From Echinometra lucunter (lineage: Eukaryota; Echinodermata; Echinoidea; Camarodonta; Echinometridae): 64,000 nucleotides of DNA. Position 1 is the stretch's first letter; every line of letters starts with the position of its first letter. The stretch covers positions 2,884,682 to 2,948,681 of the forward strand of contig CM057171.1 of the NCBI GenBank assembly GCA_029962745.1, read 5' to 3'. The notes below the pieces were generated by a model. That model was not told the origin of the DNA. It made no database searches and was given only the letters and a program-made list of their open reading frames with translations. Positions 1-12,100 of this stretch are shown here, in pieces. The translations under genes and the position numbers were made by a program.

Positions 1-114
1 ATACAACAGAGCGACGCGTGCTTCTGACTGGTCTTCTACCTGGAAGGAGCTACACGCTTACTCTTACTGCCGTTGAGGATACTGGATCCGTAAACACAAA
101 GTCTACAAGAACAG
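1..114 (+). CDS. FN3 exon A1 (3' part of a short-type domain)
   Basis: The reading frame starts at base 3 and gives the second half of an FN3 domain: the LTGLLPGRSYTLTLTAVED strand E-F region and a TKSTRT end. The donor is ACAG|GTATGT in phase 1. The exon begins before the window. Confidence 0.75.
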
Positions 115-3100
115 GTATGTTCTCTGAAAGTCCAATATTTATATTTCGCTTACTTACATGTATGCATTGTGAATGATTTGTTAGATTAATCGATTTAAAT
201 GATTTTTAATTCAGATGATGTTTGAAGGTTTGCATGGTGGTACTGATATTCGTGGGTTTACTATTCACCATGTGGTAAATCTTAAAGGACTGTAGGTAAA
301 GTGGATAGAGACTGAGGTGAAATGGAGATGCGAGAAAGTAGGAAAGTTTGAGGGTAGAGTATTCTTTCTTGAGACTGGGTGTAGTCCTGAAAAGGACTGT
401 ACATCAGAAGAGGAGGTGAGATGATTGAGTTGTCAAAGAGGTGAATGGATTGAGTTGTCGAAGAGGTGAGAAGACTGGCTTGAGTCGTCAAGGAAATTAA
501 GGCTGGCGGAGGAAGGAGAGAAGATGGATGATTTTTAATTCATTTGATATTTATACATGTCCTTTTGTAATGATGTATATTTATATATTTTCATTCCTTT
601 GATATATATTGTTGTAATATTTATTATTTGTTAGCATATACATCATTGAAATGATTACAACCAAAGTTTGGTAATGTTTCATAAAAACATAATATTTGAA
701 CAAATGCAAGTAATCAATATATGCTGAAGAATATGATTTTCATCTTGAATATAGTTGGAGTAATGAAGTGCATTGGAAAATGACTGTAAAGGAATTGTCT
801 CGACTTGCAAATTTTACACTCAAGGTTTGATTAATGAGCTTTGTTGGAATACAAACTATTATACAACTGGATTTTTAATTGAACTGAATTGAATTGGTTT
901 TTTTTAGAAAACAGCTCCCATACAACCTGCATACTCCAACTTTTGCTGCAGCTATGCTAATGTAGCGATACTTTATTTACAAGACTAATACATGTAGACT
1001 AATTGTTCATTTCATTGCATTAAATTATTTTTGTGATATTGATTTGCAGACTCAAGTTTTGTAATAAACATCCCACTGCAACCAGTAGCACGCAGCGTTT
1101 TATGCACTACTCTACTGATGTGAATAATTATTCAGTATCTATAATTTTTTCTCCAACAGTGCCCCTACAACCTACATCTCTCAGCGTTGTGCCAGACCTT
1201 CTCGATATTAGGGTGACATGGAGTGCTCCAGGAGGGAGCATTGTAAATGGTTATGAAGTCAGCGTAGATGGTACTCCATACAGGGATGTACCCTCGGACA
1301 CCACTACATTGACCATAGTAGGACGAGAGCCCAGTACGACATATGAACTGGCTGTACGCTCTGTCAGTGAGGATTTGAATGTTAGAAGGAAGAGTAGTCC
1401 GAGAACTCAGTCAGTTGCTACATGTAAGTTTTTTTGATCCACAGTATTGCTATTCAGAATGGCAATAACCCATATCAGTACAGTGTATCCTTTTATTGAC
1501 ACTTCAACGGCATCTCTTGATCCTGGATGCTGTAGGAATTACACATCATACATGAGCAGAAGGGGAAACATTCACTGAGAAATTGGAGTCCATTTCCAAT
1601 GCATTATGTAGTGCCATTCCTGAATGAAAGCAAAATTAGTTGTAACTAATCATGATGGAACTTTTTAAATTGGCAAATTAAAGCAGTATACAAATCGCGA
1701 ATAGACATGAGTGCGATGGTACGAGATTTCGCCTGATCAGGTGAAAGAGCGACCTTATTCAACTCGGCTTCGCCTCGTTGAATAGAAGTTACGTCGCAAT
1801 CTTTCACCGAATGCGAAATCTCGTACCATTGCAAGAATTAGAATATTTGCTATTTGTATTGTACAATGCCTCGAAAGTCTGAGATATTGTTGAAATTGAT
1901 GAAAATCAAGAAAAACAGTCACATTTGGGTGAAGAATTCAGGATTTATAGAGCAGGGAAAGAAAGAGGACTAGGGCCGACTGAAAAAAAATGCAGCTGGC
2001 CTGTGCGCGTGCGTGTAGCTGCACCAAGGCCAATGCGCGCGCGAACGCGACTTACTGGCATAGCCTGAGCACGAAAAAATAAATATACGTATGTGTCTAC
2101 ACCGCAACGCACTGCAAGCTACTTGTGACATCACAAAAGAAACAAAAGAAGTAATTTGTGGGAATCTACTGTGACGTCACGTTACGTCACGTCACATTTT
2201 GGATGGTGCGAGTGCAATGCTACGAATATCGCGCGTTCAGCTCCCATAGACTTGCGTACAACAACTGAGTAGGCATTGTACAATGTAAAATACTGGATGG
2301 TTCTTGTACAAAGTCTATGGGGATAAGAGAATGCAGCAGTCAATTAGTTAATGAAATAGTATGTATCCTGTTATTAAGTGTCTGTATAATGATAATCAAG
2401 TGAACTTTGTAACTTCTATCTTTCTCTTGTGCAGTGAGTCCACGTCCATTTGGCACAATTTACGCCACTGTACAATCAACCACGGTGGATGTATACTTTG
2501 GAAACATTGATGCTCAAATCGTCTACCTAGTCTCGCTCTTAGATTCCACTAACAATGTCTTGCGTCCTGATCTGTCTGTTGTTTCTCCTCGAGCATCCTA
2601 TGATTCCCTCGAACCATCAACGGTATATACCATTACAGTACTTGATACATCTACAGGCCAAGAAGCCAGGACCACACTCAGAACAAGTAAGTATCATGAG
2701 GAGCCCTAAGTAATACACATCTATCATTTGCCTTGAAATTTAGCCCAAAATGCTTTTCCTCTAATGCCTGGTCCTATATTATTAAAGATATTCTAAAGGA
2801 CAGTTGTGTAAAAATTTCGTCTCAATAGAGGAACGAGCAAATTTTTACAAGGAGGGGTAGCCATATATTTTCTTAAAAATATTATTTTATTGGAATCAGT
2901 CATAATTATAACATATACAAATGATCATCATGATTGTATTTTTTATATTTCAGAAACAGTGATTATGATATCTGTGCACTAATTTATCTGGTGATGCGAC
3001 TTTTGCTCCTGCGATAATTGCCTCTGTCATAATATCTCCGAAGACATGGGGTTAGGGTTAGGGTATTGATAGGGGTTTCTGATCAGAATTATGTAAGGAT

Positions 3101-6100
3101 AGGGATTAAGGTTTGTGTTAGTTTTGGGGTTAGGTTTTATGTTCATGCATATTTCTGTGGGAGCAATTGTTGTCGGAGCAAATGTCACGGAACCTTAGTA
3201 CTCCTCAGGCTACCTTGTTTGGACAGAGCACATTGTTATAATGATAATAATAATAATATATGGAATGAAAGAATTCACAAATCGTTGAATTTATGTGTTG
3301 TCTGATAACTTTGATTTAGATCCGCCATCACCTGGCTCAATCTCCATCTTAGAAACTACCCCAACATCTATCACTGTTACCTGGGAGCGAGCTGATCGTG
3401 ATACCGATTACGTTGATGGCTACGTGCTGAGTTACGTAGATTCTTCTGGTATCGAGACAGAAACGTTCTTCTCGAATCCCTGTGACCCAAACGAGTACTC
3501 GCTGACTGGCCTTGATCCTGACTCCTACTACAAGATCATTGTGAAAAGTCAACTGAGAGAGGTAGCAGGAATGTTTTCAGAACAGGAAGGAGATACTGAT
3601 AGCTCTGTAATGTTTAATACAGGTAAGTATTTTCTTTCATTTAACACGCACTGAAAAATACTGATAATGCATTGTGACTCTATGGACTGAAGAGATCAGC
3701 GAAACACAAAAGTACTGTCACCATTGAGTGCAACATAATTTTCTTCTCTGCGTAATTGATAGGCAAAATTACGCTTCATCACATGATTTACTTTTGAACA
3801 ATCCTACAGCAATAATCTTAATGTGTAGAATATAATACTTAAATGTCTTGTATAGAATGCAGTTAGTTTGAGCAATCAGTAGATCAGCTATACATGTAAT
3901 ATTCTTCTTTAGAAAGCTCACAGTAAATTATTTAGCCATTTAATCTTTAGGTTGTTGTGCAAAGAATGCGCCTGGAAAGCAAAATATAAATGCAAAAATT
4001 AAAATGTCTGTTTTGACATATATACTGGAATTGAAGTTTAGCAAAGATCATACCACTAGAACATTGCATATCAATTTACAAGGTCTACATGCTATCATGG
4101 AATTACCAATGGTTTGAAAAATTTGATTTTCAGTAATTTTTCATTTTGCGTTCTGGATGCTTTCTTTCACTAAACAACATAAAAATAAGATTCCTTACAT
4201 TGATTTTGTCACCTGTATCAGAATATAACCTTCTGCATATATTGTATACCACAACTCCCTGTAGAGCCTGTACCTGAAGATGTTATTGTGGTTCAATGGA
4301 GATCAACTACAACACTCAATCTTGTATGGAATCCAGTTAGTCTAAGCAATCTCCAGATCAGCTACAAACCATTTGACTCTGAAGATCCACCAGTGGTATT
4401 TGCAGTAGGTGGGAATACTCGAAATCTGCCAAACTTGCAGCCTGGAACATTGTATTCTTTCGAACTTTTGCTCAGCGGCAACACTTTTGCAAGTGGATCA
4501 GGAAGAACAGGTACTTGTATAAGAAATGCCATTGTGTCATTTGAAATCAACTGCTCAAATTGCATCAAAATATATAGAGAATAATCTGCATTACAATGTT
4601 TTATATATAGGCCTACTGAAGTTGAAAGAGTCTGGTTGCAAAGTATGGTACCAGAAGCAACGGGAATGAAACTATTTTTTGTGGGGCATGGCACTGTATG
4701 AAAATTTCACATCCTACTCACTGAAGGCACCAAAATTTAACCACACTCAAAATAAAAATGTTTATTTGGTTTACATCTGTCATCTTTAGTGAATACAAAA
4801 AAAATGGACATATTACATAATTTATGCATTTAGAAGAATGCATGCATGTGATAAAATTAATGAATCAATGACATCATCACCCCTAAGACAATAGATAAAC
4901 ACAAATTCATGACATCACTATTCAATACAATGTATGCTCTTCTGATCGTGATGTCAGATCCCCTCTCCCCTATGGAAATTCACTCATACATGAAGCTATT
5001 AGCTGCTCAACACACCAATTAATCACTCAGGTTGTACATGATGGACGTAATAGTTCTTATTGGATAACCATACCTTTGCTGATCAGAAATGAGTTATCTT
5101 CACGAACATTTGAAGTAACACCATGTAAATCAGGCTTGCTGTCTCCATGCTCTTGCTAAAATGACATTCAGACATTCAGACTAGCTATATTGATGAAGAA
5201 TATCATGAAGTACATGCAGGTATATTGGACATGGCCTTTGTTGTCATGCTGCATAATAGACAGTCAAAAGAAAGAATTAAGGGGGGGGGAAGAAAAAAAA
5301 TAATTGAAAAATCATAAATAATGCAGGTAGCATATAATCTTAAAACACAAAACATTGTTTTGATTGTGTAAGCGTTTATTGAATCATTGTCGGTCAAGCC
5401 TGGAGCTAAAAAAAAAATGCAGATTCAATGTCTTTACCAATACCTTGCTGGAATACGATAGCTCGTGTACTCTTCAAGCGATTAGATATAACTGAATAAC
5501 TTTCCATTTGTTCTTAGTTCCCAGGCAACCAGGAACACCATCACTAATAACCGTGACAACCACCGACCTCACCATTTCCTGGCAGCCACAACCAGGGGTT
5601 GTGGATTTCTATCACATCACTGCAGCTGAACTTGGTCTGGATGGTTGTCCTCAGACTGTGGAGAGGATTGTTAATGGAGACGTTCAATCCGTGAGTTTCA
5701 ATCGGCTCTTCCCTGATAGGAGGTACTTGGTGACTGTCAAAGCAGTCGCTGGGATAAACCAGGATCAAACCGAGAGCATGGCACAGTCTAATACATTCAG
5801 AACAGGTAACGTTTTCCACCAAGTCTATTTTACACCAAGTCACTGTTGTACACGAATCAGTGCTTAAATCCAAGTCAGTGTAATGTTTCTAAAAAAGCAA
5901 ATTTAAGTCACTTTGCATTGGTCATGGGACTTTTGACTGTGATACATGTTCTCTAAAATTATTGAGCACTATTTGATTTGAGTATAAAATGCATTTTCCA
6001 TAGACTGTAGTTCAAGTTGTCTCATGGCCTACTATTCAAGGGTCAATGAGGATTGGGGAATATTGAATTGGAAGTAGGGGAGGTATCATTTATCAAGTAC

Positions 6101-9100
6101 AATCTTTGTATTTCTCTAAAAACTGAATATTCCTTATTTCTGGTATACTTTAGGATGGTACATGATGTATGCCTTGTAAGTACGTGTACGTGTAAACTAA
6201 ATCAAATCCAGTTCTAATTTTTCATGAGATTTTCACTCTATCAAGAATGGTGAAGATATGTGCAATTGCTTTCAATAAACAGCATGATTATCATCATCAT
6301 CACCATCACATCATCATCATCATCATCACCATCACATCGTCATCATCATCATCCTTTTTTGTTATGTATACAGCTGATGCTCAGCAGGGAGAGGTCTTTG
6401 TGAGAAATGTAACCAGTTACTTCATGGAGATCCTGTTTGAAACCATCGATAATTTGCCATCGACCACACCACACTCTGTTATCATCTCTCCACCTACCAA
6501 TGACGGTACCGATGTCATACCCATTGTAGGAGATACGAGGATGGTTGAAATAACTTCTCTCACCCCAGGCCAGACATACACATTCTACGTTGAAAGAAAT
6601 AATGTCCGAGGCCCTGACAGGCAGATAACCACAAGTAAGCTGTCAAAATTTTTACTTTTTTCTCTCTAAAAACTGGCTTAACCAGCATCGTTTCAGTACC
6701 TATAAAAAGATATTAGCCTGCTGCATACATTTGTGGAAACTTTGCAGCAGATTTGTGGCAATTAGTACCTTCTAGAGACACATTTCATTCAGAATAATTG
6801 GAATCACATAATCTCTCATGAGCAGAAAGAACAAAAAATGACATAAATTAGAGTCTGTTTCCAATGCATTATTTATTATATGGCTATTAGGCCAGTTATT
6901 AGATGATACCATTATAAATCTCATGGTAGTGTACTTGTAATGTTCTATATGAATGTAACATACCATGTAAAAAGTGTTTTAACGAGGCCATAGGAACAAT
7001 GAAAATTGCCTTGCTACATGTATGTTTCGAAACGTATTATGACAGGGTAGAAATAACAAATATAGGAGCTAAAACCTGTGGAATTACATTGTTATATCAG
7101 GTACTTTTATAACTGTATCTAGCTAGTTTAATCTTTCTTTAAAAAGCTTTCAGCATATTCCTATTATTGTATGATCCTTATTCTTATTGCATATACGACT
7201 ATTTCAATCCAGTTCCTCTTCCTCCTGTGAATGTACAAGTGCTGAGTGACAGAACGACTCAGACCACGCTGACCTTGTCATGGGACCCACCTACCCTGCC
7301 ATCTCCCTCCCCTGCCCCTGTGGTGGAGCAATATATCATTGAAGCCTTCCAGGAAGGGAGTCCTGTGAAGATAGAGACAGTTGATGGTGATGCCACGGAA
7401 GCCACGGTAGATGCGCTGGAGGTCAGCACAGAGTATGAGGTTCATGTAACATCTGTATCAGGTGTAGACGTGGATAACGTACGTGGTGAGACTGTCGTGC
7501 GGACTGCTCGTACTGGTAAGGACTTTCATACCTTAACCTGTTGACTACCAAATTCTTATATTCCCAGAGACTTAATACAGGAGCCACCCGATTCCAGTAA
7601 CAAAGGGTTAAGTCTAATAGACCAGTGGATTCACTCATTTCAGTAAGGTAAACGGTCCCATTACAGCTCCCTGTCTTCAGCTAGTGACCAGGGGTCCATT
7701 AACCTGTTGACTATTGTAGGCAATGGTGAAACAAAACAACAATATAACTTTTTTTTTTTAAAAGCTATCATATCCCCTGCTCTGGGAGGGGATACCTTCA
7801 TGGCCTTGTTCTCACAGTAAGGTCCTCCTCATGCCTTCCCCTTTACATGCAATCAACAAAGCAACCGGAAAAAAATGAGAAAAGAGATAGGGCAAAGAAA
7901 ACATCATCGACATTTAGAGGTCCTCTTGCATTAAAAGTTGCTGTTAACTCAGCTCAAAAGATTTAATGCAACTTTAATTTCACCCTGGCAGGATCTTGTA
8001 TTCACATTTACATTTTGAGTGAGGAAACAAGTAGCAATGAGCCTGGTTTCAACTATGACAGCTTGACCAACTCACCAGGAAAACATCCCCCTCACTTCTT
8101 ACTGAATCCTCAGGCTTCATTTTCTGAAGTTAGAACTGTCCTATCAACATTTTGACCCTGTTTTTTTTTTTTCCCCCAATCACAGTGACTCTTCTTCCTG
8201 GCGAGATCCTAGTCATTGCTTACACGTCTAATACCATTGACTTTGTGTGGGGAGATAGTAGCAACGAGCCAGGTTTCGTCCGTGATGACTTGACCTATGA
8301 ACCAGAAACATCAACCTCTAGTCTGACATTGACAGGAACAAACCATGGCAGACTGAGTGGTCTAGGACCTGGTGCCCTGTACAGCATTAATCTGACAGTG
8401 GTTTCAACAAGCCCTCAGCAAGACATAGCTATGCAAAGAACCAGTATGTATTCATTATACATTTATTTTAACTTTTATTACCCTTCATCAATCTCTATGT
8501 CATGAAGGTAGTGTATATTCCTAAGGAGCCATCTGGAAGATGAGACTTGGTCTAAAGCAAACACTTATTTCCCCCATAAGGGAAAACAAAATGAAATGCT
8601 CTTTCCTTTGATTTCCATGTAACACAACTTATTCAAATGACATATATCTGCATATAAAATGTTATGTATTTTGCATAAAGTATATCTGTATACTATAAAG
8701 TGTAAAGAACCACTTCTTTATAACGAAAAGTTATGCTTGGTACAGAATAGCACTCTTCTGTTTATGTGATTTTTCTGGTTTGACCTCACATCAACTAGTT
8801 ATTTGCACGGGATTGCCTTTCAAAGCTAATTTGCTTTGCCTTATATACTCCCTGTTCAGACACAAAACCATTATACCGAAACTCGATAAAGAAACATTGT
8901 ATGAAATTTTCATTGTATAACCTACTGACCGTTCAGACACACACCCCGACATCTCAGAAGAACCATCGTATTGATGTGCATTTTTCTACTGCTCTTGTTG
9001 CCATGGCAAGCTAGGTCATGTCTCCTTCGACCATGTGCCCCTCCCAGTAATACCATTCTATGGTTGCAATATTTTCTGGCACACACGAGCTGTGATTCTT

Positions 9101-12100
9101 TATCAAGTTTTAGTTCTAAATGATGCTCAGACCCTAGTTTCGTTATATGATGTTTCTTTATATGTCGTTTCGTCAGTAAGTGTTCAAACACACAAATTCA
9201 TCATATAACTATACCGTTTCGGTATAGCTATACAGTTTTGGTATAGCTATACAATGAATATTTTGTGTCTGAACAAGTCTTTGCAGTATCCTCCACTTAG
9301 TCCCATTGGCCTTGGTGTGATTACACAGTCTGCATTGTCTATAACTCCGTATATCTCTCTCTGCCAGAAAACTTTAAATTCTTGAGCTTTCTGATGAAAA
9401 TATTGCTAGTTTGTTTATTACATTTTCCTGATTTTAACTCAGTGAACTAGTTATCTGGATAGGAATGCCAATAAATGCTGATTTGTTTTTATTTTGTTTT
9501 TCTTAGTGCATTAAGCATTTGGCCTCTACTGGCCTGGCTGGGATTATGCAGTCTTCATTGTTTGTGACTGTGGGAGACTCTATACTAGATAACTTTAAGA
9601 AATCATCAGCTTTCTTTATCACTAGTCTGTTTCCATGGTTTTCCTGTTTTTACCCCAATAATCTGTATTTATCTGATTTGAGTGATTTTCAGTGCTGATA
9701 TTGCTTCTGTTCTGTTTTGTTTTGTTTCTGCAGTACCCTTGGCCCCAACTGGCTTGGTTGTCATCGATCAATCTCCATTGTCAGTGACATTCAGCTGGAC
9801 CCTTGGAGAAACAGAACTAGATAACTTCATTATTTCCTATTCTCTGCGTGATGAAGACTTTGAGGCTACGGTCAGTCCTAGCGTCACTACTTATGAGTTG
9901 ACCGACTTGGAGCCTGATACATCTTATACCTTCAGTATGGTAACAGTCAGTGGCGATGAACGCAGCCCTGCAGTCACCACCAGCGGGACTACAGGTAACT
10001 TTTCTAATTTTATAAATTTGTTAGTCTCAGTTTGCTAGTCATTCTATTATTTTAAGTGCACTTAATAACCTTATAATTTTATACTGCATGATTTAGCTCA
10101 TTCATAAACCTGGTAAATAACAATCATCTCATTTCTCATTCACATATTTACTTTGTTCATATCACATTCTCTATTGTTGGGGTATATGTACTGCATATAC
10201 ATGTAGATAATCACAGGGCGACATAAATCTGTGTTTTTCCTGACCATAACAGGTCGATTGATCGGCAACATCATCTTGGCGGCAGAAACGTCAGCCACAT
10301 CAATCAGGGCGTGGTTTGCTCCCATCACTACTGGTGAAGGTCCTTATGGCGTTACTCGACCGGGAGAGGATGACCTTAGCATTCAGGAGAATGACCCCTT
10401 GACGTTTACCCTGACTGGGCTGTCTCCTGGCACGGAATATGAGATTGAGATTTACAGGATGACTCAGTCATACCGCGACTCTATCAGAACCAGTAAGCTT
10501 TTGTTGAAAATAGGAATCATAGCATGTTGACAGAGGGAGACCATGGTCAGATTTGACTAACAACCGTACAATTATTGTAATTGATGCTCATATACTGTGC
10601 CTATGACAATAAGACGAATGGTCAAAATCAAAAGGCTTTTACAAATCAAGACAGCAAACACTACACGAATGATTTGTTCTGAATGAAGTCGTATCGAATG
10701 AGCAAAAGAATTTTTCACAGATTTCATTGGTATGATCTCTACTAAACAATCTAGATGGCCAAGGGAATCCGACCAGACAATGAAATCATTGAGAGAAGCT
10801 TATTAGGCACCTTCTCAAAAGTAAGAGCCAGTTTGGAACACAGCTTTTAGCGTTGTTCCCGCTCAGCATCTTTCCCCTTGTGATCCTGGAAAGGTAGTGT
10901 AAAAGAATGGTGGGGAGAAGACTATCAAAGACGCTGGACAAGACTTTTGATAAGCGACCTTTATGTACATGTATATTGATCAGGTCTGACTTATGGTTTC
11001 CTATTCACTTTTTTCCTTTCAGATCCACCTAACCCAGGTGCAGTGGATTCCATCAATCCTGGAAGATTCACAGCTGAATTCAGCTTCAGTGCTGTTTTTC
11101 CACCCGAAGCTGTTGACTTTTACGAGATATATCGTCAGGTATTGTCTGTCTTTGTAATTTTGGTGTATGGCGTCATGTGATATAGTCAATCCCTTCTAAA
11201 TACATCCCTTGTTTTGGGTTTCAATATTTATTAGAGTTGATTGAATGACTCGAAGAAAAGAATGGAGAATCAAGAGCAAAACCTCCAAAAGAAGTTCCAA
11301 AAACAAACAAGAATTGAAACAATTAGAATAAGACCAATCAAAGCATAATTCTTATAGTGGTTTAATTGAATTGAAACTTTATTTCATGTAACTTTTCAAA
11401 AGAAATCATGGTTATTGGTCAAGCAATTAAAATGCCAAAGAAACTGTTTCAAAGGTTCCATGACATATGCTCTGCCGATATTTGCTCCGCCAACATTTGC
11501 TCCGCCGACATATGCTCCGCCGACATTTGCACCGCCGACATATGCTCCGCCGACATTTGCTCTGCTGACAATTGCTCTGCCGACATTTACTCCGAAACGA
11601 TGACATTTGCTCCGCCTACAATTGCTTCGCCTACGTATGCTCCAAAACGACATCTTCTCCGCCGACATTTGCTCCCCAAACACATGGTTCGAAAGTATAA
11701 CATTTGTTTGCCGACATGTGCTCCTCTGAATTAATCATAATCACCAATAAATTAGTGATAATTCTACTCTGCTGCGACAATTGATCATGATTATGACAAC
11801 TGCCTTGCCGACAATAATATTTCTCCGCCAAAATATATTCAGAAACTTGAACTGGTGACTATACATGTATTGCTCCATCGACACCTTTCAATGGATTTTA
11901 GGGCTTGCTTTTGTCATTATCAATCTAAATAAATCTACGTAATCAGAGTATTCATAGTAAATCAGAGCAGATCTAAACTGCAAAGTAGTATGCACTGAGA
12001 TAAAAATACTGCGGTGTGTCAAAATTGCCCCTCATAGGTGTTTTAAAGAGAATGGAAAGTAGGAATGCCTCCACCCACCTAAGGTAGGTGCCGGAGGCAT

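Noticed and set aside
2160..2200. Promoter with tandem CRE-like TGACGTCA sites
   Set aside because: GTGACGTCAC and ACGTCACGTCAC are present, but they lie in the middle of an FN3-gene intron in CpG-rich repeat-like sequence with no sign of a start site; noted only as a motif.
3050..3065. Interstitial telomere (GGGTTAGGGTTAGGG)
   Set aside because: Only two to three units, inside a short transposon; the related copy at 44505-44719 has only loosely similar sequence.
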